From a virus, in the IMG/VR virus record IMGVR_UViG_3300035204_001071, positions 1 to 23,098 of that record: a DNA stretch of 23,098 nt. The stretch is one strand, 5' to 3'. Below the pieces are notes generated by a model. The model had not been told where the DNA came from. It made no database searches and worked only from the letters and a program-made list of their open reading frames with translations. Shown here piece after piece: positions 5,931-14,765 of the stretch. The stretch's first letter is position 1; each line of letters starts with the position of its first letter. Made by a program: the position numbers and the translations under genes.

Positions 5931-6119
5931 ATTGGACAAGTATTAAACATACTGCTTGGATTATCTATAATCCTACTTTTGAAATGGGGAGATCGTTTAG
6001 ACGACTGCCCTATGAGTGGTTACGCTTGTCCTGAATATTGTGAGATAGATCACATACACTTACCAAAAGAGGAATGTAATGGCAAGACTGGCAAAGAAGA
6101 CAAAGGCAGAGCAGATTAG
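5931..6119 (+). CDS. Possible membrane/Cys-rich micro-gene with a non-ATG start
   Basis: Between the terminase and portal genes an open frame of 62 codons runs from just after a TGA (5928-5930) to TAG at 6117-6119, overlapping the first 41 bases of the portal gene in another frame. It would encode a hydrophobic helix (VLNILLGLSIILLLKW) followed by a Cys-rich tail (DDCPMSGYACPEYC, then E-E-C), a layout like the protein at 840-1064. No ATG lies before the helix; possible starts are ATT 5931, CTG 5952 and TTG 5979, with ATG only at 6012. A 35-codon frame from ATG 5927 also exists but looks unnatural. This is a weak call. Confidence 0.25.
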   Translation: MGQVLNILLGLSIILLLKWGDRLDDCPMSGYACPEYCEIDHIHLPKEECNGKTGKEDKGRAD

Positions 6120-8478
6120 GCATTTATTTGCAAGGGCTAATGGACCCCAAAGAGTTCAATGGCAGAAGGTTAATCAGAAAGGATTTGATTTTTCAAATGA
6201 TAATCAGCTGACAGAAACAGAAAAAAGGTCTCTTAAGGTACAGGGAATGCCTACCTTTACTATCAATCGCATAGCTCCTGTAGTGGAAATGCTCAATTAT
6301 TATGCAACTGCTAATCAGCCTAGATGGATGGCGGTAGGCGCAGAAGGTTCAGATGCAGATGTAGCTACTGTCTTTTCAGATATGGCTGACTATATATGGA
6401 ATCTTTCAGATGGATCATCGCTTTACGCTAATTGCATTAATGATGCTGTTACAAAAAGCATTGGCTATATGATGGTAAATATAGATAAGAATATGGATAA
6501 TGGAATGGGAGAGCTTGTATTAGAGCAACCAGAGCCTTTTGATTTATTTGTAGATCCTAAATCTCGTGATATGCTATTTCGAGATGCATCATTTATTATG
6601 ATAAGAAAAATTCTACCTAAATCTCATTTGCATAAATTATATCCAGATAAAAAAAGAGCTATAAATAAAGCTGGGGAATATACTGGGACTGAATTTGACT
6701 ATTCAGAAAGAGCTATAGATGGCGAGCAAAAAGACTTTGCATACCAAGATATAGTCGATGCAGTAACTACAGAGGGAGAACAGGATCCCTTAATGGAGTT
6801 CTTTGAGGTATGGGAGAAGGTAAAAGTTAAATACTGCAATGTCTTCTACAGAGTACCCCAGGATCCAGAAGCTATGAAGCAAGCTCAGGAAAAAGCTGCG
6901 CAACAGTTAGCTGATATGCAAGCTGAGATGATGGTAGAGCTTCAGGAAAAATCCAATCAAATGCAAAAAGAAGTTCAAGCTGGAGAAATGTTGGAAGAAA
7001 GATACCAGCTGGAAATGAAGAAGGCTCAAGAAGCTATTGAAGCAGAAATGCAGCAAAAACAGCAAGAAATGCAAAGCTCTTTGAAGCAGATGAGTAGCGT
7101 AATTGAAAATCAAATTATTACCAGTAAAGAGTATAAAACTTTAATGAAAAATAAGCAGTTTGCTTCTATGGTAACAGATCATATTACTTTCTTTTCTGAT
7201 AGAATTAAGCAGACTGTGTCAACAGGAGATCAGCTCCTTTCTGAAAATATCTTAGGAAATAATATAACTGAATATCCAATAGTTCCGTTTCATTTTAAAT
7301 GGACTGGTACTCCATACCCAATCTCGGCTGTATCACCTCTTATAGGTAAGCAGCAGGAGATAAATAAATCACACCAACTTCTTGTGCATAACGCTTCCCT
7401 GGGAAGCAGCCTAAGGTGGCTATATGAGGAGGGTTCTATAAACACTAGCTACTGGGAGGATTACTCTTCTGCTCCTGGTGCATTGCTTCCTAAGAAGCCT
7501 GGATTTGAAAATCCAACACCAATACAGCCCATGCCTCTTTCCAATGCTTTCTTTGGTATTGTGCAGGAAAGTAAGCAAGACATGGAATACCTGGCAGGGA
7601 TATATGGAGCCATGCAGGGAGATACATCTACCCAACATGAAACCTATCGTGGTATGCTAGCTATGGATGAATATGGCACCAGGAGAGTGAAGCAGTGGAT
7701 GAATCACTGTATTGAGCCTGCATTAAGACAGCTTGGAGAAATTGTAAAACAGTACTCTCAGGCATTGTACACTGCACATAAAGTATTTAGAATCGTACAA
7801 CCATCTGCATTACAGGAAGGTAAAGAGACACAAATTAATGTTCCTATCTATAATGATTTAGGCGAAGCAATTGGAAAATGGAGAGATTATTCCTCTTGTA
7901 AGATTGATACTAGAATAGTATCAGGCTCCACTATGCCAATAAATAGATGGGCATATTTAGAAGAATTAAAACAACTCCTTCAACTTAATGTGGTTGATGA
8001 TATAGCGGTGCTTGCAGAAACGGATATTAGAAATAAAGATAAAATTGCTCAAAGGAAAAGTTTATATGCAAAGCAGCAAGGAGAGATACAAAACTTATCT
8101 GAAGAGGTCAAAGACCTTAATGGTACAATCGAAACTCTTGAAAGACAGCTGGTGACAGCTGGTATTAAAGGCAAAGTTATGCAAGCTGAAATGGAAGTTG
8201 AGAAGGCAAAGCATGATAAAATAACAACCGTCAAGAAATCTACGATAGAAACTCAGGCACAACAAAAATTACTCAGAGACTCAGAAAAGAAGGATGCTCT
8301 GCGTATAAATCAAGCACAACAAGAAACAGCAGCAACTAGGAACAAGCTTATGGATATGGAAGCTAAAGATGTAGCCAGGAATGCCCAAGCCCAAGCCACT
8401 GAAGCAGTAAGAAACCTTCAGTCTGAGCTAAAAGAGGCAGGAAGGCAGGCTAAAAATAAATCTAAAGAAAATGTATAA
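6079..8478 (+). CDS. P22-type portal protein, 799 aa
   Basis: The portal forms the ring at the unique capsid vertex through which DNA is packaged and ejected. The N-terminal part, with FTINRIAPVVEMLNYY and NQPRWMAV and then the KSIGYMMVNID region, has the pattern of P22-like portals, as does the central WTGTPYPISAVSPLIGKQQE and QESKQDMEYLAGIYGAMQG. A Gln/Glu/Lys/Met-rich coiled coil of about 85 residues (about 260-345) interrupts the body. A second long coiled coil (about 663-795) forms the C-terminus, like the barrel helices of P22 portal. It is longer than P22 portal (about 725 aa). Start ATG 6079 has AGAGG upstream. It follows terminase and precedes the scaffold, the usual order. Confidence 0.88.
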   Translation: MARLAKKTKAEQIRHLFARANGPQRVQWQKVNQKGFDFSNDNQLTETEKRSLKVQGMPTFTINRIAPVVEMLNYYATANQPRWMAVGAEGSDADVATVFSDMADYIWNLSDGSSLYANCINDAVTKSIGYMMVNIDKNMDNGMGELVLEQPEPFDLFVDPKSRDMLFRDASFIMIRKILPKSHLHKLYPDKKRAINKAGEYTGTEFDYSERAIDGEQKDFAYQDIVDAVTTEGEQDPLMEFFEVWEKVKVKYCNVFYRVPQDPEAMKQAQEKAAQQLADMQAEMMVELQEKSNQMQKEVQAGEMLEERYQLEMKKAQEAIEAEMQQKQQEMQSSLKQMSSVIENQIITSKEYKTLMKNKQFASMVTDHITFFSDRIKQTVSTGDQLLSENILGNNITEYPIVPFHFKWTGTPYPISAVSPLIGKQQEINKSHQLLVHNASLGSSLRWLYEEGSINTSYWEDYSSAPGALLPKKPGFENPTPIQPMPLSNAFFGIVQESKQDMEYLAGIYGAMQGDTSTQHETYRGMLAMDEYGTRRVKQWMNHCIEPALRQLGEIVKQYSQALYTAHKVFRIVQPSALQEGKETQINVPIYNDLGEAIGKWRDYSSCKIDTRIVSGSTMPINRWAYLEELKQLLQLNVVDDIAVLAETDIRNKDKIAQRKSLYAKQQGEIQNLSEEVKDLNGTIETLERQLVTAGIKGKVMQAEMEVEKAKHDKITTVKKSTIETQAQQKLLRDSEKKDALRINQAQQETAATRNKLMDMEAKDVARNAQAQATEAVRNLQSELKEAGRQAKNKSKENV

Positions 8479-8483
8479 AAGAC

Positions 8484-8512
8484 TTGCATTAATGGCTCTC
8501 ATGTCTAAAAAA
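8484..8512 (+). promoter_or_regulatory. Third, weaker copy of the TTGCAT promoter-like motif
   Basis: TTGCAT (8484-8489) is followed at 16 bases by TAAAAA (8506-8511) and then ACTTAG, resembling the motif before the terminase gene. Here, unlike the other two copies, the next gene starts 30 bases later with its own AAGGAGG. A TATAAC at 8518-8523 is an alternative -10. Confidence 0.3.
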
Positions 8513-8542
8513 CTTAGTATAACTGCAAAATAAGGAGGCTAT

Positions 8543-9445
8543 ATGCCAAACACAGAAAACACTGGTAACTTGAATGACGCTGAAGTCTTCAACTCCAGTG
8601 AGGAATTTTATGATGCGTTAGACGAAAAAACATCTGGAGATGATTCAGATTTATTTACTCAAAAGGTAACCCAACCTAATAAAGGCGACTCCGTACAGGC
8701 AACTCGTCAATCAAACCAGGTTGGCTCCAATGCAACGAGTATGTGGGATAGTGAGGATAATCCCTATAAGAAGAAGGTAGAAGAACTCGATAAAAGATAT
8801 CGAGATTCCAGTAGAGCAAGCGTAGAAAACGCTACTACACTCAAGGAGTTGGAACCCTTTTTGCCTGTCCTCAATGCAATGAAGCAAGATAGTGGACTTG
8901 TTCAACATGTTCGCGAATACTTGGTTGGAGGTGGAAAACCGCCTAAAACTGTGCAGGAAGAGTTAAATTTGTCAGAAGACTTTGTCTATGATGGGCATGA
9001 GGCTATGACAGATCCTAATTCTGATTCTGCAAAAGTATATGAGGCTTCGGTAGATAAAATGGTGCAAAATCGTGTAGGCAACATTCTTCAAAGAGAAAAA
9101 CAAGCTGCCCATATAGCTAATGAAAGAGCTAGACGGTATAAAGAAGCTACTGATTTTCAGAAGACTAAAGGCTTAAATGATGATGAGATGGCTGAATTAT
9201 TGGAATTTGCCAATAATACTCCCATCACTTTAGACCATTATTATATAGCGAAGAATATGAATCAGCGTGATGCTAATATAGCTAAGGCTACTAAGACAGA
9301 TATGCTGAATCAAATGCGAAATACTCAGAACCTGCCAACATCTGCTTCTGGAGCCAATAGTCAGGGAGGGGCTGTATCAGATGATGATATGACCTTTGCC
9401 AGACTCTTTGGTAGTGATTTAGAAAACGATAACCTGTTCGGGTAA
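8543..9445 (+). CDS. Probable capsid scaffolding protein, 300 aa
   Basis: The protein is acidic, soluble and mostly helical with disordered ends. The first about 75 residues are rich in Asp, Glu, Asn and Ser, a central segment (about residues 73-240) is helical and charged, and the C-terminus is Gly/Ser-rich followed by SDDDMTFARLFGSDLE. It has no membrane segment and no enzymatic motif. Position between the portal and major capsid genes, length and composition are those of tailed-phage scaffolds, which guide procapsid assembly and leave or are degraded before maturation; the short C-terminal helix is where such proteins usually touch the shell. ATG 8543 has AAGGAGG at ideal spacing. Sequence similarity itself was not tested. 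Confidence 0.75.
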   Translation: MPNTENTGNLNDAEVFNSSEEFYDALDEKTSGDDSDLFTQKVTQPNKGDSVQATRQSNQVGSNATSMWDSEDNPYKKKVEELDKRYRDSSRASVENATTLKELEPFLPVLNAMKQDSGLVQHVREYLVGGGKPPKTVQEELNLSEDFVYDGHEAMTDPNSDSAKVYEASVDKMVQNRVGNILQREKQAAHIANERARRYKEATDFQKTKGLNDDEMAELLEFANNTPITLDHYYIAKNMNQRDANIAKATKTDMLNQMRNTQNLPTSASGANSQGGAVSDDDMTFARLFGSDLENDNLFG

Positions 9446-9450
9446 ACAGA

Positions 9451-9484
9451 AGAAGCCCCTAGAGCTGTAACTCCAAGGGCTTCT
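9451..9484 (+). terminator. Hairpin after the scaffold gene
   Basis: AGAAGCCC (9451-9458) and GGGCTTCT (9477-9484) form a perfect 8-bp stem just after the scaffold stop; GAG/CTC can extend it inward. No U-tract follows. It probably sets scaffold/capsid message levels by partial termination, processing or protection of the 3' end. Confidence 0.45.
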
Positions 9485-9593
9485 GAGATAGTAAAAGCCT
9501 AGAGAAGACTTTTAGCTACGCAGTTAAATTTAATCTATCTAAGGCCATAATACCTATCCTTGTTTGTCTCGGACATAATTAGGAGATAGACAA

Positions 9594-11159
9594 ATGGCTA
9601 ATGGAATTGATGATTTCGATGGCATAACACAGCCATTCGGTGATCAGCCTTGGACTGTTGATCATCCAAATACGGATCTCAATGTGCCTGATGATAATAG
9701 TAGTCTTTCTACTGGTGATCTTCGTAGAAAGTACAACTTTGGTAATGCTTATACCACATTGTCTGCAAAGAGAGATCCTTTCCTCCACCTTCTCAATCGA
9801 ATAAAAGGTGGGAAAGTGCCTACAGATGATCCTAAGTTCAAATTCACAACAAAGAGAGCCTGCGGACCTCAGCATAGATATGGTTATGTAGTAGACGCAG
9901 ACGCTATGGCGCGGCCTGCTGATCAAGCAGCCTATGCTACAGCAGTTGGTAGCTTTTCAAGTGATTTGACTAATGGTGAATTAACTAGTACTGATGTAGA
10001 TAAGGGTGACTTTATTGTTTTGAAAATTGAGGGTGATTCCTTATATCAGGGCAATAAACGCAATGTATATAAACAGGTAAATGGTAAGGTTGCATTAGGT
10101 GCAAACGATAGTGCTCCTCGGTATTTCTTAAAAGACCAAGTTGTAAAGGTTAATACGAAAGCTGCAGTGGGTACAAATCCTGAAACTAATGATTACTTGC
10201 TTGTCAAGGTTGAGTTTGATCCTGTTTTTGCTACTAATGATACTCATGTATATGTTGGTGGTAGCGTTGTTAAGGAAACCTCTTCATTTGTGCTTTCTAC
10301 GGCATTAACTAATTCAACCTTCCTTGCAGAATCTTATGATAAATCTCCAACTGATTTAGAACCTTATCGGTGCTATCCTGTTGGAAGTGCTTATCATGAA
10401 CTTTCTGGATATGGGGCAGGTTGGAAAGACCAACCCTGGTCAACTGAATATGGGTTTACTCAGATATTCAAGACTACCATGATGATGTCAAATCGTGCTC
10501 AAGCTACTGTTCTCAAATACGAACCTTCTGAATGGAAGCGTGTTTGGGGTGGAAAGCTTAGAGAGCATGCATGGGATGTTGCTCAAGCTGGATATTTCGG
10601 TGTTCAGGATGAGGATGCTGAGGGTGTAACCTTTACTCAGGGAGCGGTTGACTACATTCTTAATAATGGTAATTCATTTACTTGGTCTAATAACTATACA
10701 GTTGATGACTTTATGAATGATATGTCAATCTACAAAGACCCTCGTACTGATCTTGGTGGAAATATTGCTTATTTCTGCAATAGTGAAGTATGGAATTGGA
10801 TGCAAAAGCAAAGTGGATTTTTGAAGAATAATTCAGAAATTTCAACTAACTTTGAATTTCAGTTGGTTGGTCGTGGCATTGCTAAAGGCATACCTTTCAG
10901 TAAGATTTCCACTGTTTACGGTGATCTTAATCTGATGAGAGATGTGCATCTTGATGGTACTAATATCAAGATTTTGGCAATAAACCTTAATGGTGCAAGA
11001 TTCCGCCCCTTGGTTGGAAACGGAAAAAATCGTGACACTACAGTTCATGTAGGTGTAAAAACGATTGAAAACTCTGGTGAAGACTATCGGGTTGATCTCA
11101 TTCAAACAGATGCTGGCTTTGAGTTCAGCTTGCCTGAAACTCACGCCATCTGGCTATAA
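9594..11159 (+). CDS. Major capsid protein (HK97-fold, SU10/DUF5309-like), 521 aa
   Basis: This is the main shell protein. The N-terminal block at about residues 56-88 (LSAKRDPFLHLLNRI, then K-V-P-T-D-D-P-K-F-K-F) matches the pattern of SU10-like capsid proteins, in which a fold segment on radial position is followed by a strand with a charged end. The central segment of about residues 130-250 is beta-rich and could be an inserted domain. Later blocks GFTQIFKTTMMMSN, NIAYFCNSEVWNW and INLNGARFRPLVGN fit A-domain helices and strands. The start at 9594 has AGGAG. Position after the scaffold and the length support the call. It is followed closely by a decoration-like gene with a strong ribosome binding site. 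Confidence 0.85.
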   Translation: MANGIDDFDGITQPFGDQPWTVDHPNTDLNVPDDNSSLSTGDLRRKYNFGNAYTTLSAKRDPFLHLLNRIKGGKVPTDDPKFKFTTKRACGPQHRYGYVVDADAMARPADQAAYATAVGSFSSDLTNGELTSTDVDKGDFIVLKIEGDSLYQGNKRNVYKQVNGKVALGANDSAPRYFLKDQVVKVNTKAAVGTNPETNDYLLVKVEFDPVFATNDTHVYVGGSVVKETSSFVLSTALTNSTFLAESYDKSPTDLEPYRCYPVGSAYHELSGYGAGWKDQPWSTEYGFTQIFKTTMMMSNRAQATVLKYEPSEWKRVWGGKLREHAWDVAQAGYFGVQDEDAEGVTFTQGAVDYILNNGNSFTWSNNYTVDDFMNDMSIYKDPRTDLGGNIAYFCNSEVWNWMQKQSGFLKNNSEISTNFEFQLVGRGIAKGIPFSKISTVYGDLNLMRDVHLDGTNIKILAINLNGARFRPLVGNGKNRDTTVHVGVKTIENSGEDYRVDLIQTDAGFEFSLPETHAIWL

Positions 11160-11171
11160 GGAGGGTTTGCT

Positions 11172-11648
11172 ATGAGTAAATACTGGGTAGCGAATAATCC
11201 TAATGCAGAAATCAATGATGCAAAGGCTCAAAAGTTAGCTGAATTATCAGCTACTGGTGTTTCCTTGGCAGAGTTGGATTCTCTAGACGCTGATGCATAT
11301 TCATTAACATTAACCCCAAGCGATCTTGCCCCTGGTACTAGTGTAGCTTCTGAAGTTGCAATTCAGGTTAAGGATGCAAGTGGTGCTAATGCTACAAAAA
11401 GCACATATTATGTGTGGTGGCTTTCAAGCACTGACGATGGCTTGACTCTAGATTCCGCAGCTGCTGTATTACTTGGTGCGAACGGAATTGTATGTGAGTC
11501 TCTCTCAAATCGGTGCGGATTTGGCATAACTGATGCTAGTGGTATGGGTGGAATCAATGTAACACTCACTGCTGCAGGAGATACATACTTCTGCGCAATG
11601 ATTCCTGGTAGTGATGTTGTTATTAGTGAGCAGATAGTCTGGTCATAA
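11172..11648 (+). CDS. Ig-like decoration or head-fibre protein, 158 aa
   Basis: After about 45 helical N-terminal residues the sequence is a run of beta strands with the layout of an immunoglobulin-like domain common on phage surfaces: SVASEVAIQVKDASG, then TYYVWWLSSTDDG, then GITDASGMGGINVTLT and FCAMIPGSDVVISEQIVW. It begins 12 bases after the capsid stop with AAGGAGG, the usual place for a decoration protein made in equal amounts with the shell. Cys residues at about 108, 113 and 143 could matter for stability. A surface-exposed decoration or head fibre role is likely; the receptor or partner is unknown. Confidence 0.6.
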   Translation: MSKYWVANNPNAEINDAKAQKLAELSATGVSLAELDSLDADAYSLTLTPSDLAPGTSVASEVAIQVKDASGANATKSTYYVWWLSSTDDGLTLDSAAAVLLGANGIVCESLSNRCGFGITDASGMGGINVTLTAAGDTYFCAMIPGSDVVISEQIVWS

Positions 11649-11665
11649 TAGCGGAAAACTGGTGG

Positions 11666-11710
11666 AAGGGCTCTCATTTAACTCCTTCGTGGTTGCTGAA
11701 TGAGGGCCTT
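11666..11710 (+). terminator. Hairpin between decoration and 797-aa gene
   Basis: AAGGGCTCTCATT (11666-11678) pairs with AATGAGGGCCTT (11699-11710) through about 12 pairs with one bulge and one G-U. No U-tract follows, so RNA processing or partial termination at the end of the capsid transcript is more likely than a full stop. Confidence 0.4.
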
Positions 11711-11731
11711 GAAGCCTAATCAGGAGCATAC

Positions 11732-14125
11732 ATGAATTTTTCTACAGAAGTTACTGCTTTAACTAATCATACCTTTGGTGCAACCTCCACTCCAAGTGAA
11801 AGTGATCTAACTTCCTGGATTCAAGACGGAGCCAAGGATATCATTCGTAGAGTAAAGATAACTGATCCTATGTCTTTACATCAGTACGCCACTTCTGGAA
11901 TTATTGCAGATAGGATTCCACTAACTGCCAATGTAGTCGGTATGATAAAAGTTGCAGGAAATCCTATAAAGTTTGTATCTGCCAACACCCTTCTTGACGG
12001 TGATTTCGTAGAAATAACTGGCAGCACTGCTCCCGATCTTATTGGCATTAAAGCCAAGGTTACTGAGAAGAACACAGGAGACTTTGAGCTTGAGGGTATT
12101 ATGGTGGATGATTTTACATTTAATTCTTCAGATACTGCAGTTTTTAATGCAGTAGTTCCTACAGGCACAGTGGAAAAATCAGACTTTTCAGTTCCCAGTG
12201 GTATAGTAATTGATTCCTCTTACGGAGCTACAGATAGTGAAAGAAGCTGTCAAAATATAAGTCTTAATGAATACTTGCAATCCAAGGATTCTGATAGTCT
12301 TTACTATAGAAGTAAATATTATCCAGGTTTATATTTCGATGGATTAAATATAGAATCAAGCCCAGCTCCTTCTCAGTCTAACCAAAACTTTTTAAATGTT
12401 AGATATGTGGCTTATCCAAATATAGGTTACAATACATCTCCATCAAGTGTTGTCGGCTTTGCAAAGGATAAATTAAATCTTATTACTATATATGCTGCTA
12501 TGCAGACTTTGCAGTCTTTGATGGCTCTGACTGCTATGCCGACTGATATTGCAAATTTAACTATCTATGAAAGTCCTCCTACTGCTCCTGCGGCTCCCAA
12601 TTATAGTTATAATGATGCATCATTGGAAGATGCTATCGCTACACTTATAACATTTGTTAATGCGAGCCCTCCTACTTATAATACTAACAATACCCCTATT
12701 GGGCTATCTGCCAACATAGAGAGCTTTTCTCAATTTAGCAATTTTATTCTTGGCGCTCCAGATTTTATAGGATTAAGTCTCGACATGCCTTCTCCAGGAA
12801 AAACTTTAAATTGGACTAATATTGCGGTAGAAGATATGGTAGAACCAGATTTAAGCACTTTGGTGACAGGTTTGACTTCGCCTGTTTATACAAAACCTTC
12901 TAGCGATTCATTGATACCAGCCTGGACTTTCTATGATACTCCAGACTTTAGCCATATAACTATGCCTGATATAACTTCTGTATTAAATGTACCCTCTTCT
13001 TCATTGGCATTTTCTGGAATTACAGTCCCTACTGCATGGACTATAGGTGGTGATTTTGAATTTGACTGGACTGATTTTGATAGTGCTTTAGCTAATGAAG
13101 ACTTTGAAGAAGGAGCAGCCCATCTTACCAAGCTGGCTCAACAAGTAGCAGCTAAGCAGCAAGAGTTTACACATGAAATGGATGTATATAATAAGGCAGT
13201 AGAGGAGAAGGTGAAATTATTTGATTACAATAATGAAAAGCAATGGAATATGGAGCTTGCAGACTGGAATGCTCAAATAGCTCATTACAATCAGCAAGTA
13301 CAGGATGTATTTACTGCATATCAGCATACCTTGTCACTTGAAACTTCAATGTGGACAAATGTAGCTACTCAGAATATAGCTAAGTATAATTCAGATATTA
13401 CAAATGCATTAAATAAGTTCAATGCAGAGAAAGCTATATATGATACTCAGGTTGAAGCAATTACAAAAGGAGTTAGTAATGAATTAGAGGCTCTTTCAAA
13501 AAATTTATCAAAAACAGAGTCAGTCGAAACCGCCAATAAATTAAATAAGTATAAAAAAGACTTAGATCAGTATACGATTGATCTAAGTTTCTACGACTCT
13601 TCTGTAAATAAATATTCAAGAGAAATTCAATCAAAGATTGATGCTTATAATGCAGATTTAGCTGGTGAACTTGATATGTGGAAGACTCAACAGGCTAACT
13701 TGCTTACAGAGAATAAAAATGCTGCTCAGGAAGCTTTAAATATATTTAATGCAGAGAATGCAGAATATCAAGCAAAGCTACAGACAGCAATAGCTGATAC
13801 GAATGCAAACTCTGAGGGGTTGATAAAGAAAATGGATGTTTCAACTAATGTCTCAATTCAGAATAAAGCTCAAGAACTTCAAGGAGAAATACAGAAATAT
13901 AATGCAAAAATGGATAGGTATGTTGGAGAGGTGCAGTCTTATGAGCAGGCAGTTAACAAAGAGGTTGCTGAATATGCTCAAAATATTGCTCGGTACCAGC
14001 ATATCCAGGCCAGTAGACAAACAAGTTATATTTGGATGCAAGATCAATACTCTAGACTTTCATCAGAATATGAAAAAGGGTTTGGCGGGGCCCCCGTAGC
14101 CCCTAAAGCAAGGGAGGCAGCCTAA
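11732..14125 (+). CDS. Large structural protein with connector-like N-terminus and long coiled coil, 797 aa
   Basis: Residues 1-60 (for example DLTSWIQDGAKDIIRRVK) recall head-tail connector or neck-type proteins that start with a short helical pair. Residues about 80-130 contain a small beta module (LLDGDFVEITGST, then GIKAKVTEKNTGDFELEG) of the kind often annotated as FCCH-like. A Pro/Ser/Thr-rich beta region spans about 270-460, and a very long helical coiled coil about 462-780, with recurring blocks such as KFNAEKAIYDTQ and IFNAENAEYQAKL. There is no membrane segment. The coiled coil suggests a trimeric or hexameric fibre, needle or plug. ATG 11732 has AGGAG; the stop overlaps the next start as TAATG. 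The precise role (neck fibre, tail needle, internal) is open. Confidence 0.6.
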   Translation: MNFSTEVTALTNHTFGATSTPSESDLTSWIQDGAKDIIRRVKITDPMSLHQYATSGIIADRIPLTANVVGMIKVAGNPIKFVSANTLLDGDFVEITGSTAPDLIGIKAKVTEKNTGDFELEGIMVDDFTFNSSDTAVFNAVVPTGTVEKSDFSVPSGIVIDSSYGATDSERSCQNISLNEYLQSKDSDSLYYRSKYYPGLYFDGLNIESSPAPSQSNQNFLNVRYVAYPNIGYNTSPSSVVGFAKDKLNLITIYAAMQTLQSLMALTAMPTDIANLTIYESPPTAPAAPNYSYNDASLEDAIATLITFVNASPPTYNTNNTPIGLSANIESFSQFSNFILGAPDFIGLSLDMPSPGKTLNWTNIAVEDMVEPDLSTLVTGLTSPVYTKPSSDSLIPAWTFYDTPDFSHITMPDITSVLNVPSSSLAFSGITVPTAWTIGGDFEFDWTDFDSALANEDFEEGAAHLTKLAQQVAAKQQEFTHEMDVYNKAVEEKVKLFDYNNEKQWNMELADWNAQIAHYNQQVQDVFTAYQHTLSLETSMWTNVATQNIAKYNSDITNALNKFNAEKAIYDTQVEAITKGVSNELEALSKNLSKTESVETANKLNKYKKDLDQYTIDLSFYDSSVNKYSREIQSKIDAYNADLAGELDMWKTQQANLLTENKNAAQEALNIFNAENAEYQAKLQTAIADTNANSEGLIKKMDVSTNVSIQNKAQELQGEIQKYNAKMDRYVGEVQSYEQAVNKEVAEYAQNIARYQHIQASRQTSYIWMQDQYSRLSSEYEKGFGGAPVAPKAREAA

Positions 14126-14385
14126 TGACTATAAAAGAAATAATGGAACGGTCGGGAATAAATAAGACAGGACTTGCCATAGCTTATATAAAAGATGGTC
14201 TTGACGAGATAGCTCAGACTATAGATGATAATATTACTAGCGAAACTGTAAATATTGTAAAAGGCGTTCGTGACTACGATATGCCTGATGATTTACAGCA
14301 ACTGAGAAAGATATTAATTTTAAATGATGATGGACACTGGCAAAACATTCCTCGCCTTACTCATGGTCCAGCAGTGGAGAAATAA
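14125..14385 (+). CDS. Head-tail adaptor, N-terminal half, 86 aa
   Basis: The block SETVNIVKGVRDYDMPDDLQ with LRKILILNDDG is the pattern of head-tail adaptor proteins that dock under the portal: a helix, a short strand with aromatic plus Pro, then a beta pair. The protein stops after HWQNIPRLTHGPAVEK, at the point where such adaptors normally continue. The next gene begins in the -1 frame through a TAATG overlap and supplies the missing continuation. This gene starts at a TAATG after the 797-aa gene, with GGGAGG upstream. The call is moderately secure as an adaptor; see the next entry for the possible split. Confidence 0.55.
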   Translation: MTIKEIMERSGINKTGLAIAYIKDGLDEIAQTIDDNITSETVNIVKGVRDYDMPDDLQQLRKILILNDDGHWQNIPRLTHGPAVEK

Positions 14386-14765
14386 TGGTATATAAAATTA
14401 AAGGTAGGAAGATTGAGTTATTGGAGAAAGATATCTATGGATATTGGGTTACTCCTACAAAAGATGAAGATAATGGATTAAGGTTTGAATATACAAAAAG
14501 AGCATCATTTGTAAATCCAGCTACCAGCTTGGAATGGGATACTTCTACTGATGGGCCTATAGATGAGTCTGCTACAGTAGATGTTCCAGACTATTTAGCT
14601 AAAGCTTTAGTGTATTATTTGAAAGGAAGAATGGCTGAAGATTCTATGGAGATTGAGGCGAGAGAGTTCTTTATGCATCAATTCCAGAAAATGATTGATA
14701 CGCATGAAACTAATAAAACGCATGGTCTTAGTCAGACTATGGTAGGCTCTTGGGGGGTTAGATGA
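14385..14765 (+). CDS. Head-tail adaptor, C-terminal half, 126 aa
   Basis: The start (ATG within TAATG, GGAG seven bases upstream) gives a product opening with VYKIKGRKIELLEKD and then GYWVTPTKDEDNG, beta strands that would follow naturally from the preceding gene. The rest, with YLAKALVYYLKGRMAED and a helical segment (EAREFFMHQFQKMID), is typical of the helical bundle of adaptor/gatekeeper proteins. Either the two genes encode the halves of one adaptor that work together, or a sequencing/assembly frame error separates them. Each has its own ribosome binding site, which favours real separate proteins. It overlaps the following gene by four bases. Confidence 0.55.
   Translation: MVYKIKGRKIELLEKDIYGYWVTPTKDEDNGLRFEYTKRASFVNPATSLEWDTSTDGPIDESATVDVPDYLAKALVYYLKGRMAEDSMEIEAREFFMHQFQKMIDTHETNKTHGLSQTMVGSWGVR

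Noticed and set aside
5927-6034. 35-codon ATG frame between terminase and portal
   Set aside because: No clear ribosome binding site and no recognisable protein character; the alternative frame looks more protein-like, though it lacks an ATG.
9579-9926. 115-codon frame antisense to the start of the capsid gene
   Set aside because: Overlaps the major capsid gene completely and has no supporting signals.
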